A DNA stretch of 64,000 nucleotides from an uncultured Gammaproteobacteria bacterium. GTDB taxonomy: Bacteria > Pseudomonadota > Gammaproteobacteria > Eutrophobiales > Eutrophobiaceae. A program made the translations under genes and the position numbers. The notes beneath the pieces are model-generated. The model ran no database searches. It saw only the letters and a program-made list of their open reading frames with translations, and was not told the origin of the DNA. Where the stretch lies: positions 992,001 through 1,056,000 of the forward strand of contig OY282354.1 in assembly GCA_958295485.1 (NCBI GenBank), given 5' to 3'. Below are positions 7,027-16,638 of this stretch, one piece after another (the first letter of the stretch is position 1; each line of letters begins with the position of its first letter).

Positions 7027-9123
7027 ATGTCTGATATAACAAGCTATGAAGTCGCAGACGGTATCGCCGTCATTACAATCGATAATCCCCCCGTCAACGC
7101 CATGTCCACGGCAGTGAGAAAAGGCTGCTGGGCGGCATTGGAGCAACTGGCTGCTGATGATTCAGCCAAGGCTGCGGTATTGATATGCGCCGGCCGGACT
7201 TTTGTCGCCGGCGCCGACATTAACGAATTTGATAAACCCATTGAGGACCCCTGGCTGCCCGCCTTGGTGGAGAAGTTTGAGGCATCGGAAAAACTAATCG
7301 TCGCCGCCATCCACGGCGCCGCCTTGGGGGGGGGATTGGAAACGGCCATGGGCTGTCACTACCGGTGTGCAGCGCCGTCGGCAAGAATAGGTCTGCCTGA
7401 AGTCAATTTAGGTCTCTCGCCCGGCGCTACGGGAACCCAGCGTTTGCCTCGATTGGCCGGGGTAAGGAAAGCCCTGGACATGATGACATCGGGCCGGCCC
7501 ATTTCCGCCGGGGATGGCCAAAAAGCCGGTGTTATCGAAAAGCTCATTGACGGTGATTTACGTGAAGGCGCTATCGCTTATGCCCGGGAACTGTTGGATG
7601 CCGGCGCTCCGATCAAGCGCGTCAGCAAGTTGGACGTTGCCGCCGAAGGCATCGATGACGGATTTTTTAGCGAGTATTTGCAAGGGCTGGCCAGGACGGC
7701 CCGCGGCTTCTTTGCGCCGGAACAAATCGTTGAATGCGCGCGGGCGGCCGTGAATGAATCGTACCAGGACGCATTGAAGACAGAACGGAAACTGTTTGAG
7801 AAGTGCAGGGCATCAACCCATTCCCAGGCGCAACGACATTTGTTTTTTGCAGAGCGGGAAGTTGCCAAGATTCCCGACGTGCCCAAGGCCACGCCTGGCA
7901 GGGAAATAAAAAAAGTGGCGGTTATCGGCGCCGGCACCATGGGCGGCGGCATCACCATGAACTTCGTTAACGCGGGTGTGCCCGTCACGGTGTTGGAAGT
8001 AGACCAGGCCGGCCTGGAACGCGGCTTAGGGATTATCCGAAAAAATTACGGGAGCGCCGTTAAAAAGGGACGCATGACGGAAGAGCGACTGGAACAAGCC
8101 ATGGGTATGATTGCCGTGACAACGGATTACGCGGATATTGCCGATGCCGACCTGGTGATTGAAGCCGTTTTCGAAACCATGGCGATTAAAAAAGAGGTGT
8201 TCACAAAACTGGATGAAGTCTGCAAACCGGGCGCTATCCTGGCGAGCAACACTTCCAGCCTGGACTTGAATGAAATTGCCGCGGTGACGAAAAGGCCGCA
8301 AGACGTCATCGGCCTGCACTTCTTTGCGCCGGCCAACGTGATGAGGCTACTTGAAATAGTTCGCGGCGAGAAAACCGCCGGGGACGTGATCGCTACTGCA
8401 ATGGCCACGGCTAAAAAGATTCGGAAGGTGGGCGTTTTAGTTGGTGTTTGTTTTGGTTTCGTCGGCAATCGCATGTTCTTTCCGTACGTCAGGGAGGCGC
8501 AGTTGATGATGCTGGAAGGCGTCTCGCCGGAGCGAGTGGACCAAGTCGCATATGACTGGGGCATGGCCATGGGGCCTCACGCAGTCATGGATTTATCGGG
8601 CCTGGATGTTTTCAACAAACTGAATACCGAGTGGAAAGACAGGCCCGACGACCCGGTTTATTACCGGATGTGCATGGCGCTCTGTGAGATGGGGCGTTAC
8701 GGCCAGAAAACCGGCGCCGGGATTTACAAGTACGACGGTAGAAAGGCGTTGCCTGACCCCGAAGTCATGGAAATAGCAAAGCGGGAGGCAACGATACTGG
8801 GGGTGAAACAAATCGAGGTCAGTGACGAGGAAATCATTGAGCGCATGACCTGTTCCATGATCAACGAAGGCGCGTTGATATTGGAAGAGGGCATCGCCAT
8901 ACGACCGGGCGATATCGACGTCATCTTCGTCAACGGCTATGGCCTGCCCCGCTATCGCGGCGGCCCCATGAAATATGCCGACGCCATCGGTCTCGACAAG
9001 GTCTGCAACGCTATCCGCAAGTACCGCGCCCGTTACGGCGATTTGTGGTGGACCCCCGCCCCGTTGCTGGAAAAATTAGCCGCCGAAGGCCGTACCTTCC
9101 AGGAATGGAGCGAGAGCAGGTGA
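7027..9123 (+). CDS. Bifunctional enoyl-CoA hydratase / 3-hydroxyacyl-CoA dehydrogenase
   Basis: A 698-residue fused beta-oxidation enzyme. The N-terminal crotonase domain (about 1-190) has the GRTFVAGADINEF and GAALGGGLE oxyanion-hole signatures. It is followed by a Rossmann 3-hydroxyacyl-CoA dehydrogenase domain (VAVIGAGTMGGG near 298-309, SNTSSL, GLHFFAPANVM) and two C-terminal 3HCDH helical domains (to about 690). ATG 7027 is preferred over the longer frame because the crotonase fold starts there. Length matches peroxisomal-type/FadJ-like enzymes that hydrate 2-enoyl-CoA and oxidise the product. No thiolase partner is adjacent. Confidence 0.9.
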   Translation: MSDITSYEVADGIAVITIDNPPVNAMSTAVRKGCWAALEQLAADDSAKAAVLICAGRTFVAGADINEFDKPIEDPWLPALVEKFEASEKLIVAAIHGAALGGGLETAMGCHYRCAAPSARIGLPEVNLGLSPGATGTQRLPRLAGVRKALDMMTSGRPISAGDGQKAGVIEKLIDGDLREGAIAYARELLDAGAPIKRVSKLDVAAEGIDDGFFSEYLQGLARTARGFFAPEQIVECARAAVNESYQDALKTERKLFEKCRASTHSQAQRHLFFAEREVAKIPDVPKATPGREIKKVAVIGAGTMGGGITMNFVNAGVPVTVLEVDQAGLERGLGIIRKNYGSAVKKGRMTEERLEQAMGMIAVTTDYADIADADLVIEAVFETMAIKKEVFTKLDEVCKPGAILASNTSSLDLNEIAAVTKRPQDVIGLHFFAPANVMRLLEIVRGEKTAGDVIATAMATAKKIRKVGVLVGVCFGFVGNRMFFPYVREAQLMMLEGVSPERVDQVAYDWGMAMGPHAVMDLSGLDVFNKLNTEWKDRPDDPVYYRMCMALCEMGRYGQKTGAGIYKYDGRKALPDPEVMEIAKREATILGVKQIEVSDEEIIERMTCSMINEGALILEEGIAIRPGDIDVIFVNGYGLPRYRGGPMKYADAIGLDKVCNAIRKYRARYGDLWWTPAPLLEKLAAEGRTFQEWSESR

Positions 9124-9324
9124 GAGAATCCTTACTTATCGGTAATGTAATCAGCCTGATAACTGGCCGTCGCTTCGAAGGTATCTTCAAGTCGCCGAGT
9201 CTTTCTCACGTGGTGGCCGGAAATGGTATGCGAATTTGACTTGCAGTTTCTGAGCATGTGCCATGAAGCGATAAAATTTCCCGCGTAGAAACCCCTGCGT
9301 TGCTTGAGTGCCTTCCGCAAGAAG

Positions 9325-9771
9325 TCATGCAGGTTTATCGCGTTGTTGCCGCCAGATGCCTTTTCTGCCAAAAATAAATACTGAAACAAGCCCAACCACG
9401 CCGCAACCTCCTATTGCCAACCCTGCCCATTGCGCGCCCGACACTGCTGTGATTCCACCGGTAATAATTGCCAAGGAACCAATTATTACCGCGCAGATTT
9501 GTCCCATCCTTGCCTCCCTGTATTCGTTAGAGAGAATCGATAGTTCCATATCGCGGCGATGGCCTGTTTCTTGCTCCGCCATTGCAATGATGCGATTTGC
9601 CGCGCCGGGAGCTATCTGATTATATCGTTCAAGCACATCCGGAGGGGGGATGGGGCCACTGAATTGCTCCGTGACCTGGACGACCTGCTGATGATTTTGT
9701 TGCTGCGTGGTGATTGGCTGTTGCTTTTGAACAGGCCGTTTGTTTCGGGTTTTATTCCGTTGTCTGCTCAT
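9325..9771 (-). CDS. DUF2335 membrane protein
   Basis: A 148-residue protein with a basic, Gln-rich N-terminus (about 1-35), the DUF2335 signature FSGPIPPPDVLERYNQIAPGAANRI (conserved block about 38-65), a charged helix (about 65-90), and two hydrophobic segments (about 92-112 and 117-135). Family function is unknown; members are often found on mobile or accessory DNA. Its start overlaps the end of the upstream small ORF by 20 bp, so the two are probably co-expressed. Confidence 0.7.
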   Translation of the reverse strand: MSRQRNKTRNKRPVQKQQPITTQQQNHQQVVQVTEQFSGPIPPPDVLERYNQIAPGAANRIIAMAEQETGHRRDMELSILSNEYREARMGQICAVIIGSLAIITGGITAVSGAQWAGLAIGGCGVVGLVSVFIFGRKGIWRQQRDKPA

Positions 9772-9946
9772 GTTCGTACTTCCTTGTAGCGGTTCTTATA
9801 TCGTTGCCTATGCGTTGCCAGTCACGGTAAAGCGCCTCTGAATCGGAGCGTCGCAGAAATATTTCCTTCATCCTTGATGATGTGTCCGGCCACATCTGGA
9901 CTGTGGATGTCGCGCCCCGAAACCAGTTTTTTATTTTTTTACCCAT
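9752..9946 (-). CDS. Small protein paired with DUF2335 protein
   Basis: A 64-residue hydrophilic protein from ATG 9946 (MGKKIKNWFRG...); an upstream ATG at 10003 would add 19 residues that look non-coding. It contains MWPDTSSRMKEIFLRRSD followed by a charged helix. I do not know a named family, but such a short protein directly before and overlapping a DUF2335 gene is a recurring pair. Function unknown. Confidence 0.5.
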   Translation of the reverse strand: MGKKIKNWFRGATSTVQMWPDTSSRMKEIFLRRSDSEALYRDWQRIGNDIRTATRKYEHEQTTE

Positions 9947-10039
9947 GGCAAATATATCAAGCTCACTAACCGGAAGTTTAGTCAATTTATTTTTTATAAT
10001 CAATCTTTAATTCAGCTAACGTCTACCCATTTTTTCTTA

Positions 10040-10140
10040 ACCCGCCAACAAGGTGTCAGGATTGGCGAACAGGTCTTGAAGCGGTGACGGTTTGGGCATG
10101 CGCCACCAGTCGTAAAACAGGGTTTTTGCCTCGGCAAATA
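10040..10140 (-). pseudogene. Possible gene-end remnant in a 250-bp gap
   Basis: Between the DUF2335 pair and the amidase only one coherent stretch is seen: a minus-strand frame of about 36 codons ending in DLFANPDTLLAG and a stop near 10040, containing FYDWWRMPKPSPL. It is preceded in frame by a stop, so no full gene exists. It looks like the tail of a lost gene. Source unknown. Confidence 0.2.
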
Positions 10141-10255
10141 GCGGAATTCATAATGGGGCGAATTTGCCGGCAGATCAAGAGCCGGACAGGAAAACCATAG
10201 CCTTGCGATTTAATGTATGATCGTGAAGTAAAAATTTAGATGATTGTCCGATGAT

Positions 10256-11674
10256 ATGAATATCCTTGAATTGACGCTGGTCGAAGCGCTTGGACAAATG
10301 CAGGCAAGGCAATTCAGCGCGGTTGAATACGTCCAGGCCATGTTGGAGCGTCACAAAGAGGTATCCCACTTGAACGCAGTAATATGCCTGGATGAAGATT
10401 TATTGCTGGATGCCGCAGGCCAACGGGACCGGCAACGGCAGGATAACGGCGACCAACCCTTGCTCGGCGCTCCCCTGCTGTTGAAAGACAATATCAATAC
10501 CGCAGGCCTGCCGACTTCAGGATGCACTCCGGCATTGAAAGGTAACCTGCCGACGGCCAATGCCCCCGTTGTCCAGGCGCTGATCGATGCCGGCGCGGTT
10601 ATCTTCGGCAAGGCAAACATGCATGAACTGGCTTTTGGCATTACCACCAATAATCCCACGTTCGGGCCGGCGCGGAATCCCTATGACCCGGACTTGATTC
10701 CAGGAGGCAGTAGTGGCGGCACCGCGGTTGCCATCGCCGCCGGTGTCCTGCCGGCGGGACTTGGCACGGATACCGGGGGTTCAACCCGTTTGCCCGCTGC
10801 CTTTTGCGGAATCTGCGGGTTCAGGCCGACTATCCGGCGGTATCCGACCGGCGGGACAATACCCATTTCCACTACCCGCGATACACCGGGACCCATGGCC
10901 AGGGCAGTTGAGGACTTGCAGTTGCTGGATCAGGTTATGGCCGCTGAGCCGGTGCCTGTCGAGGCGGTCAGCCTGGCCGACCTCAGGTTGGGAACGCCGC
11001 GGGCGTATTATTATGAAAACCTGGAAACAGGCATGGAAAATGTCATCGAAGATACCCTCGACCTGCTTGCCTCATCAAGCAAGGCCCTTATCGAGGTTGA
11101 CCTGGAAAACATCGGTGAATTAAACGACATGGTGGGTTTTCCCGTAGCGTTGTACGAAGCCAGGCGAGACATGAATAACTATCTGGCGGCCTTCGCGCCC
11201 GGCATATCCATCGAAGATATACTTGACCAGGTAGCCAGCCCGGATGTGCGAGAGGTTTATACTTCAGTGGTATCCGGCGCGGCTGTCGCCGAAGAGACGT
11301 ACAGGGACGCGATTAACGTCCACCGCCCCAAGATGCAGAAGGTGTTTTCTGACTATTTCACTGACAACAACCTGGATGCGATGGTGATTCCGACGGTCCC
11401 GCTGACCGCTCGTCCCATAGGACATGACGTGACCGTCGAGTTAAACGGGCGGCAACATCCCACCATGCCGGTGATAATTCGTAATACCGACCCTTCAGGC
11501 AACGCCGGCATACCCAGCCTGTCCGTCGCCGCGGGGCTGGCCTCCAACCAATTGCCCGTCGGCGTCTGTTTTGAAGGACCGGCGGGATCCGATCGGAAAA
11601 TATTGGCCATCGGCAAGGCCTTGCAGGATGAAATCGGTTTCTTGCCGCGCCCGGGATTAACCGATAAACAATGA
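10256..11674 (+). CDS. Amidase (amidase-signature family)
   Basis: A 472-residue Ser-cisSer-Lys hydrolase; a TTG start at 10244 would add four residues. Catalytic Lys77 lies in LLLKDNI, the cis-Ser in PGGSSGG (about 152-153) and the nucleophile Ser176 in GTDTGGSTRLP. It hydrolyses a C-N amide bond; the substrate is not predictable and the family includes indoleacetamide and mandelamide hydrolases as well as GatA-like proteins. GatB/GatC are not adjacent, so it is not the tRNA amidotransferase. Its stop codon lies in a 119-bp tandem duplication shared with the following kinase gene. Confidence 0.85.
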   Translation: MNILELTLVEALGQMQARQFSAVEYVQAMLERHKEVSHLNAVICLDEDLLLDAAGQRDRQRQDNGDQPLLGAPLLLKDNINTAGLPTSGCTPALKGNLPTANAPVVQALIDAGAVIFGKANMHELAFGITTNNPTFGPARNPYDPDLIPGGSSGGTAVAIAAGVLPAGLGTDTGGSTRLPAAFCGICGFRPTIRRYPTGGTIPISTTRDTPGPMARAVEDLQLLDQVMAAEPVPVEAVSLADLRLGTPRAYYYENLETGMENVIEDTLDLLASSSKALIEVDLENIGELNDMVGFPVALYEARRDMNNYLAAFAPGISIEDILDQVASPDVREVYTSVVSGAAVAEETYRDAINVHRPKMQKVFSDYFTDNNLDAMVIPTVPLTARPIGHDVTVELNGRQHPTMPVIIRNTDPSGNAGIPSLSVAAGLASNQLPVGVCFEGPAGSDRKILAIGKALQDEIGFLPRPGLTDKQ

Positions 11675-11850
11675 ATGACTTCTACCGGCTTCCCGTAGCT
11701 GAGCTGGAAAAACGCTACGAAGCGCTGGCGCGCAAGGCCTTGCAGGATGAAATCGGTTTCTTGCCGCGCCCGGGATTAACCAATAAACAATGAATGACTT
11801 CTACCGGCTTCCCGTAGCTGAGCTGGAAAAACGCTACGAAGCGCTGGCGC
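11613..11850 (+). repeat. 119-bp tandem duplication on the amidase/kinase junction
   Basis: Bases 11613-11731 and 11732-11850 are nearly identical (one clear difference, CCGATAAAC versus CCAATAAAC). GCAAGGCCTTGC or a near match lies at each end and again at 11851, so the boundary has short homology. Copy 1 keeps the amidase C-terminus and stop; copy 2 keeps the true start of the kinase at 11790. Copy 1 also holds the old kinase start ATG 11671, which overlaps the amidase stop (ATGA) and now leads to only 40 codons. Confidence 0.95.
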
Positions 11851-12833
11851 GCAAGGCCTTGCCGTTATGGGGAATTGACGCCTCCTCTTCCATGTCACTG
11901 CTCAAGATACGCGAGAACGGGGTTTACAGTGTCCTCGATGAAGCAAGGTCTAAAAAATACGTTGTCCGCGTCCATCGAGCCGATTATCACAGTGACGCCG
12001 AGCTCAGGTCCGAGTTGCAATGGATGGACAGCTTGAGGGAATACGGCGTGTTAACGCCCAGCCTGCAGCATTCAAAGAATGGTCGCTTGTTTGAAATAGT
12101 GGCGTCGAACGAGGTGCCGGAGCCGCGGCAGGTGGACGTTGTTGATTGGATAGAAGGCAAGGAACTGGGCAACCTGGAAGCCGGGCTGCATGGCAGGGCG
12201 GATGAAATACGCGATCGTTTTGAAACGTTGGGCAGCATAATGGCGAAGATGCACAACCATGCGGAACGCTGGCAGGAACCGGAAGGTTTCACCCGGCATA
12301 GTTGGGATGTTGACGGGCTTACCGGGGAACAACCTTTCTGGGGGCGTTTTTGGGAACTGCCCGCCCTCAGCGCAGGGCAAAAAGACCGGATTTTGCAGGT
12401 AAGAGACAAACTACGTCGCGAACTGACTGAATTTGGCGCCGCGCCGCACGAGTACGGCTTAATCCACGCCGATTTGTTATTTGAAAACGTCCTGGTGGGC
12501 GAAGATGGCGTGCGCGTCATTGATTTTGATGATTGCGGTTATGGCTGGTATTTATTCGATCTCGTTACGTCGCTCTTTTTCCTGCAAACCGACAAACATT
12601 TCGACTTGGCAAAAGTAGCGTTGATTGCGGGCTATCGAAAAAACAGGCAATTGACGGATGACCATCTTGCCTGGCTGCCGGTGATGTTCATGGCGCGGGC
12701 TACCACCTATCTCGGCTGGATGCATACTCGTTCCGAAACGGAAACCGCAAGGGAAATGACGCCCTTTGTAATTGAATTGGCATTCGGCATTGTGGAAGAT
12801 TATCTGGACTACTCAACAAAACCCCGTGGCTGA
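11790..12833 (+). CDS. APH-type phosphotransferase (small-molecule kinase)
   Basis: A 347-residue kinase of the aminoglycoside-phosphotransferase/homoserine-kinase-II fold. The catalytic loop is HADLLFENVL (His226) and the metal-binding motif is IDFDDCGYGWYLFD (about 244-257). An N-terminal nucleotide-binding lobe includes KYVVRVHR. The substrate is not evident; SrkA-like protein kinases, homoserine kinases and choline kinases share this fold. The start MNDFYRLP at 11790 is the second copy of a duplicated junction. The MFS gene overlaps its 3' end by 8 bp, suggesting one transcript of amidase, kinase and transporter. Confidence 0.75.
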   Translation: MNDFYRLPVAELEKRYEALARKALPLWGIDASSSMSLLKIRENGVYSVLDEARSKKYVVRVHRADYHSDAELRSELQWMDSLREYGVLTPSLQHSKNGRLFEIVASNEVPEPRQVDVVDWIEGKELGNLEAGLHGRADEIRDRFETLGSIMAKMHNHAERWQEPEGFTRHSWDVDGLTGEQPFWGRFWELPALSAGQKDRILQVRDKLRRELTEFGAAPHEYGLIHADLLFENVLVGEDGVRVIDFDDCGYGWYLFDLVTSLFFLQTDKHFDLAKVALIAGYRKNRQLTDDHLAWLPVMFMARATTYLGWMHTRSETETAREMTPFVIELAFGIVEDYLDYSTKPRG

Positions 12834-14202
12834 ACAAACCCTGCAAAGAACGGCGCTCATGGTTGTTTGCATGGGCGCTTTCATGACCCCGTTGATGCTA
12901 TCGGCCGTGAACGTCGCCATCCCGACCATTGCGCAAGGGTTGCAAGCGGACGCGATAACGACAAGCTGGATCCCCATGGCTTACCTGTTGTCGAGCGCCG
13001 TGTTTTTATTGCCGTTCGGTCGACTGGGTGACATGTATGGTCGCAAGAGAATGTTTTTATCAGGCATGACAACGGTGACGATTGCTTCAATTTTAGCGTC
13101 CACCGCCCAATCGCCGCTGGAGTTGATCTTGTACCGGATAATGCAAGGGATGGGCGTGGCGATGTTGTCCGGCACCGGTATCGCAATCTTGTCTTCGGTC
13201 TTTCCCCCCGAAAAACGCGGGAGGGTACTGGGGCTGTCCGTCTCATCCATTTACCTGGGGCTGACCTGCGGGCCGTTTTTAGGTGGCTGGGTAACCCAGC
13301 AATTCGGCTGGCGCAGCGTGTTTATCTTCCACGTGCCGGTAGTCATATTAGTCATTATAATCGCGTTGGTTAACTTGAAAGGAGAGTGGCGCGGCCCGGC
13401 CCGGCAGAGTTTCGATTTCACCGGCACGATTATCTATAGCGCGTCCATCATCGCTTTGATATACGGGTTTTCTATCCTGCCCGCCCCATCCAGCATTGTC
13501 CTGATCATTCTCAGCGGGCTCGGGTTGGCGGTTTTTTTCAGGTACGAAAGGAAGTTGGAACACCCCCTGTTCAACGTCAATCTTTTTTTCAGCAACCAGG
13601 TGTTCACCTGGTCCTGTATCGCCTCGTTGATCATGTATTCCTCGACCTTCTCGATTACATTCCTGATGAGCTTGTACCTGCAAAACATCAAGGGGTTTAC
13701 CCCACAGGTTGCCGGACTTATCATGATCTCCCAGCCCCTGATGATGACGCTGTTCTCCCCTTCAGCCGGCAGGCTATCGGACCGACACGAACCGCGATTG
13801 CTTGCCTCCGCGGGAATGGGTTTAACCGCAATCGGCCTGGCCGCGCTTGCCACCGCCGGCCAGCACACGCCAACTGCATTCATCGTGATGACATTAATCG
13901 CCGTGGGCCTCGGGTTTTCCTTGTTTTCCTCCCCGAATGTCAATGCCATCGTAAGCTCGGTGGACAGGCAACATTTAGGCGCGGCCTCCGCGTCGGTGGC
14001 GACCATGCGGGTACTCGGGCAGATGTTCAGCATGGGTATCGTAACATTGAGCTTTGCGCTTACCTTAGGCCCCGTGCAAATCTCACCGGAGCAATACGGC
14101 AAATTACTGACGAGCGTCAATACCAGTTTTATCGTTACCTCCCTGCTCTGTTTCGCCGGCGTCTATTTTTCATTCAAAAGAGGAAATCTCCGCGGCAGTT
14201 GA
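12826..14202 (+). CDS. MFS exporter, DHA2/EmrB type
   Basis: A 458-residue, roughly 14-helix transporter of the drug:H+ antiporter-2 type. GTG 12826 overlaps the kinase stop by 8 bp and is the likeliest start; an ATG at 12859 is the alternative. MFS motif A appears as GRLGDMYGRKRMF and motif C-like Gly/Pro spacing follows (GLTCGPFLGGWVTQ). It resides in the inner membrane and would export a small organic molecule in exchange for protons. Its place after an amidase and a kinase suggests the three act on the same compound, which I cannot name. Confidence 0.8.
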   Translation: MAEQTLQRTALMVVCMGAFMTPLMLSAVNVAIPTIAQGLQADAITTSWIPMAYLLSSAVFLLPFGRLGDMYGRKRMFLSGMTTVTIASILASTAQSPLELILYRIMQGMGVAMLSGTGIAILSSVFPPEKRGRVLGLSVSSIYLGLTCGPFLGGWVTQQFGWRSVFIFHVPVVILVIIIALVNLKGEWRGPARQSFDFTGTIIYSASIIALIYGFSILPAPSSIVLIILSGLGLAVFFRYERKLEHPLFNVNLFFSNQVFTWSCIASLIMYSSTFSITFLMSLYLQNIKGFTPQVAGLIMISQPLMMTLFSPSAGRLSDRHEPRLLASAGMGLTAIGLAALATAGQHTPTAFIVMTLIAVGLGFSLFSSPNVNAIVSSVDRQHLGAASASVATMRVLGQMFSMGIVTLSFALTLGPVQISPEQYGKLLTSVNTSFIVTSLLCFAGVYFSFKRGNLRGS

Positions 14203-14299
14203 CATGTCAGCAACAACTGGAACGGGCTGCATAGCCCTGATATGATGAATTTTCCTGAATGGTTCGTGGTACAAGATTGGGGAGAGGGTCAATAAAACG

Positions 14300-15397
14300 A
14301 TGATAATTACAGGTACTAATATAGGTGAACCTTTACAAGGTACTGATCAAAATGATCAGATTTACGGTCTTGGTGGTAACGACGCTATTTTTAGTAGTCC
14401 GGGTGCTGATTACTTAGATGGCGGTAGTGATTGGGATGTAGTAGTTTATCTTCCATCAAATACAGGAGTTGTTATAAGTTTGCTCTCAGGCAATGGTTAT
14501 CGCGGACACGCGGCTGGTGATAAACTTGTCAACATTGAAGAACTCCACGGATCTTTTCATAACGATCGTTTGTCTGGAGATCACAATGCGAACGGGCTTA
14601 TTGGATATTGGGGAGACGATATTCTTATAGGGCACGGTGGCGATGATCTTTTGATGGGCGGTGATGGAGCTGATTACTTAGATGGCGGTAGTGGCAACGA
14701 CATTGCATTTTATACTCAGTCGGATGCGGGTGTTGTAGTGAGTTTGCTCTCAGGCAATGGTTATCGCGGCGAGGCGGCAGGAGATAAACTTATTAATATC
14801 GAACATCTTATTGGATCTAGCTATGATGACCGTTTGTTTGGAGATCACGATACCAATTTGATTTATGGAAACTATGGAAATGACATTATCAAAGGTCGTC
14901 AAGGCGACGATATATTGGCAGATTTCCATGGTAATAATCGAATTTATGGAGACGATGGTGATGATCAAATTTATGCGAGTATTGATAAAGTTGATCTTGA
15001 TGAAACAACTCTCGATGCATTGGATATATTAGGTGTTGATTATAACGCTTATAACGGTGTTAATCATCTCTATGGTGGTAGTGGTAATGACCTTATTTAT
15101 GGTGGTAATAATTACAATTTCATTTATGGTCAACACGGCAACGATCGACTTGTAGGTGGTAGTGGTATTGATGAATTCGTATTTGACTCTAATGACGGTT
15201 ACGATGTTGTTGTCGATTTCCAAGATGATTACGACCATATCAATTTGGAGCACTTCAACTTAACTTTCTTTAATGATCTCGATATTTCTCAAACTCCAGA
15301 CGGAGCTTTGATTGATCTCAGAGCTGAAGGTAGTGGAACAATTCTGCTTGAAGGCATTGATGCTGCTATTTTGGATCCTGGAGACTTTATATTATGA
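14300..15397 (+). CDS. RTX-type calcium-binding repeat protein
   Basis: A 365-residue protein composed almost wholly of GGxGxDxx-like nonapeptide repeats that form Ca2+-bound beta-rolls, so it is probably secreted by a type I system. Two long modules repeat: residues about 35-112 and about 118-190 share DYLDGGS, VVxSLLSGNGYRG, AAGDKL, NIE and D(R)L-GD. The C-terminal domain (about 290-365) is the non-repeat secretion region. There is no enzymatic domain and no HlyB/HlyD partner in the window. Codon use is clearly AT-rich compared with neighbours and an IS3 element begins 24 bp after the stop, both signs of transfer. Confidence 0.75.
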   Translation: MIITGTNIGEPLQGTDQNDQIYGLGGNDAIFSSPGADYLDGGSDWDVVVYLPSNTGVVISLLSGNGYRGHAAGDKLVNIEELHGSFHNDRLSGDHNANGLIGYWGDDILIGHGGDDLLMGGDGADYLDGGSGNDIAFYTQSDAGVVVSLLSGNGYRGEAAGDKLINIEHLIGSSYDDRLFGDHDTNLIYGNYGNDIIKGRQGDDILADFHGNNRIYGDDGDDQIYASIDKVDLDETTLDALDILGVDYNAYNGVNHLYGGSGNDLIYGGNNYNFIYGQHGNDRLVGGSGIDEFVFDSNDGYDVVVDFQDDYDHINLEHFNLTFFNDLDISQTPDGALIDLRAEGSGTILLEGIDAAILDPGDFIL

Positions 15398-15481
15398 ACA
15401 TCAAACGAAAAGTAATTGACAGAGGTGGCCCCGTTTATCTGAACAACTTTTTTCATTTCTTAAGTGGATCCGCAGCCCCTG

Positions 15482-16309
15482 TTATGCCGCCTCCTGTGAA
15501 GGCAGCGAGTTAAAGTAAACCTGATCCGGTGTTTGCCGGTCAAGTGTTGAGTGTGGCCGGCGTTGATTGTAAAAGTTGAAGTAATGGGCGATCTTCGATT
15601 TTGCGTCACGGGTCGATTCATACGCATGCAGATACACGTGCTCGTATTTCACCGTGCGCCGGAGGCGCTCAACAAAGACATTGTCCCGCCAGGCCCCCTT
15701 GCCATCCATGCTGATCTGAATACCGTTGTCGGATAGATACCGGGTAAAGGCCAGGCTGGTAAACTGGCTGCCCTGGTCGGTATTCATGATCGCCGGCGCC
15801 CCGTGTTCCCTGATGGCCTGTTCCAGCGCAGCCAGGCAAAACTGTGCATCCATGCTGATAGAGACCCGATGAGACAGCACACGACGGGAATACCAGTCCA
15901 TCACCACCGTCAAATAGACGAACCCCCGGGCCATCGGGAGATACGTAATAGCCATCGCCCATACCTGATTAGCCCGGGTAATCGGCAGCCCCCGGAGTAA
16001 ATACGGATAAATCTTATGCTCCGGATGCCGTTTCGTGGTCTTAGGCTTGCGATACAGCGCCGCTACGCCCATTTTCCGCATCAACGTACCCATGTGCTTG
16101 CGGCCCACGTTGAAACCTGCCTGATTGAGCATATCCCGGAGCATACGGGCCCCGGCAAAGGGATAGTCCAGGTGTAACCGGTCAAGACGGTTCATGAGCG
16201 CCTGGTCCCGTTCGCTCACAGGCTGCGGGAGATAGTAAATACTGCTGCGGCTGAGACCCAGCGCCGCCGCCTGTTTCGTCAACGGTAATGAATGTGCCGG
16301 GTCGATCAT
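15482..16309 (-). CDS. IS3-family transposase OrfB, first catalytic Asp replaced
   Basis: A 275-residue integrase-core (rve) protein, IS3/IS2-like OrfB. An HTH_21-type segment lies near residues 40-80, followed by the DDE domain. The second Asp is present in NTDQGSQFT and the catalytic Glu in VFVERL. The first Asp, normally in VWAxDITYxPM, reads VWAMAITYLPM: codon GCT at 15952-15954 (minus strand), one base from GAT. VERLRRTVKYE also has Arg where Trp is usual. I infer a catalytically dead transposase. The ORF overlaps orfA by 4 bp. Confidence 0.85.
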   Translation of the reverse strand: MIDPAHSLPLTKQAAALGLSRSSIYYLPQPVSERDQALMNRLDRLHLDYPFAGARMLRDMLNQAGFNVGRKHMGTLMRKMGVAALYRKPKTTKRHPEHKIYPYLLRGLPITRANQVWAMAITYLPMARGFVYLTVVMDWYSRRVLSHRVSISMDAQFCLAALEQAIREHGAPAIMNTDQGSQFTSLAFTRYLSDNGIQISMDGKGAWRDNVFVERLRRTVKYEHVYLHAYESTRDAKSKIAHYFNFYNQRRPHSTLDRQTPDQVYFNSLPSQEAA

Positions 16310-16638
16310 TGTCTTGCGCTCAGCAGGCCGGCCTGGTTGAGCGCACCCTCTAAAAAATCGTTCTCCAATGTCAATGCGCCGATTTTGGCGTGCAGTGTTT
16401 TCACAGCCACCGGCGGGGCCGATGCACCGCTCCCCTCAAACGCCGCCGAGGCGCGTGCCAGCAACTGGCTCTTCCATTGTGTGATCTGGTTGGCGTGTAT
16501 ATCGAAGTGTTCCGATAATTCCACGAGCGTTTTATCGCCCTGTACGGCGGCCAGGGCCACCTTGGCCTTGAAGGCCGGTGAATGGTTTCTGCGAGGTCGT
16601 TTTGCCATGATAAGCTCCTGTATTGGTTGCATCAGCAT
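16306..16638 (-). CDS. IS3-family transposase OrfA (HTH_Tnp_1)
   Basis: A 110-residue protein with an N-terminal helix-turn-helix (residues about 10-55: KRPRRNHSPAFKAKVALAA, HFDIHANQITQWK) and a C-terminal leucine-zipper-like helix (ALTLENDFLEGALN). It recognises the IS ends and joins OrfB by frameshift or coupling (stop overlaps the OrfB ATG as ATGA). Intact in length. Confidence 0.9.
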   Translation of the reverse strand: MLMQPIQELIMAKRPRRNHSPAFKAKVALAAVQGDKTLVELSEHFDIHANQITQWKSQLLARASAAFEGSGASAPPVAVKTLHAKIGALTLENDFLEGALNQAGLLSARQ

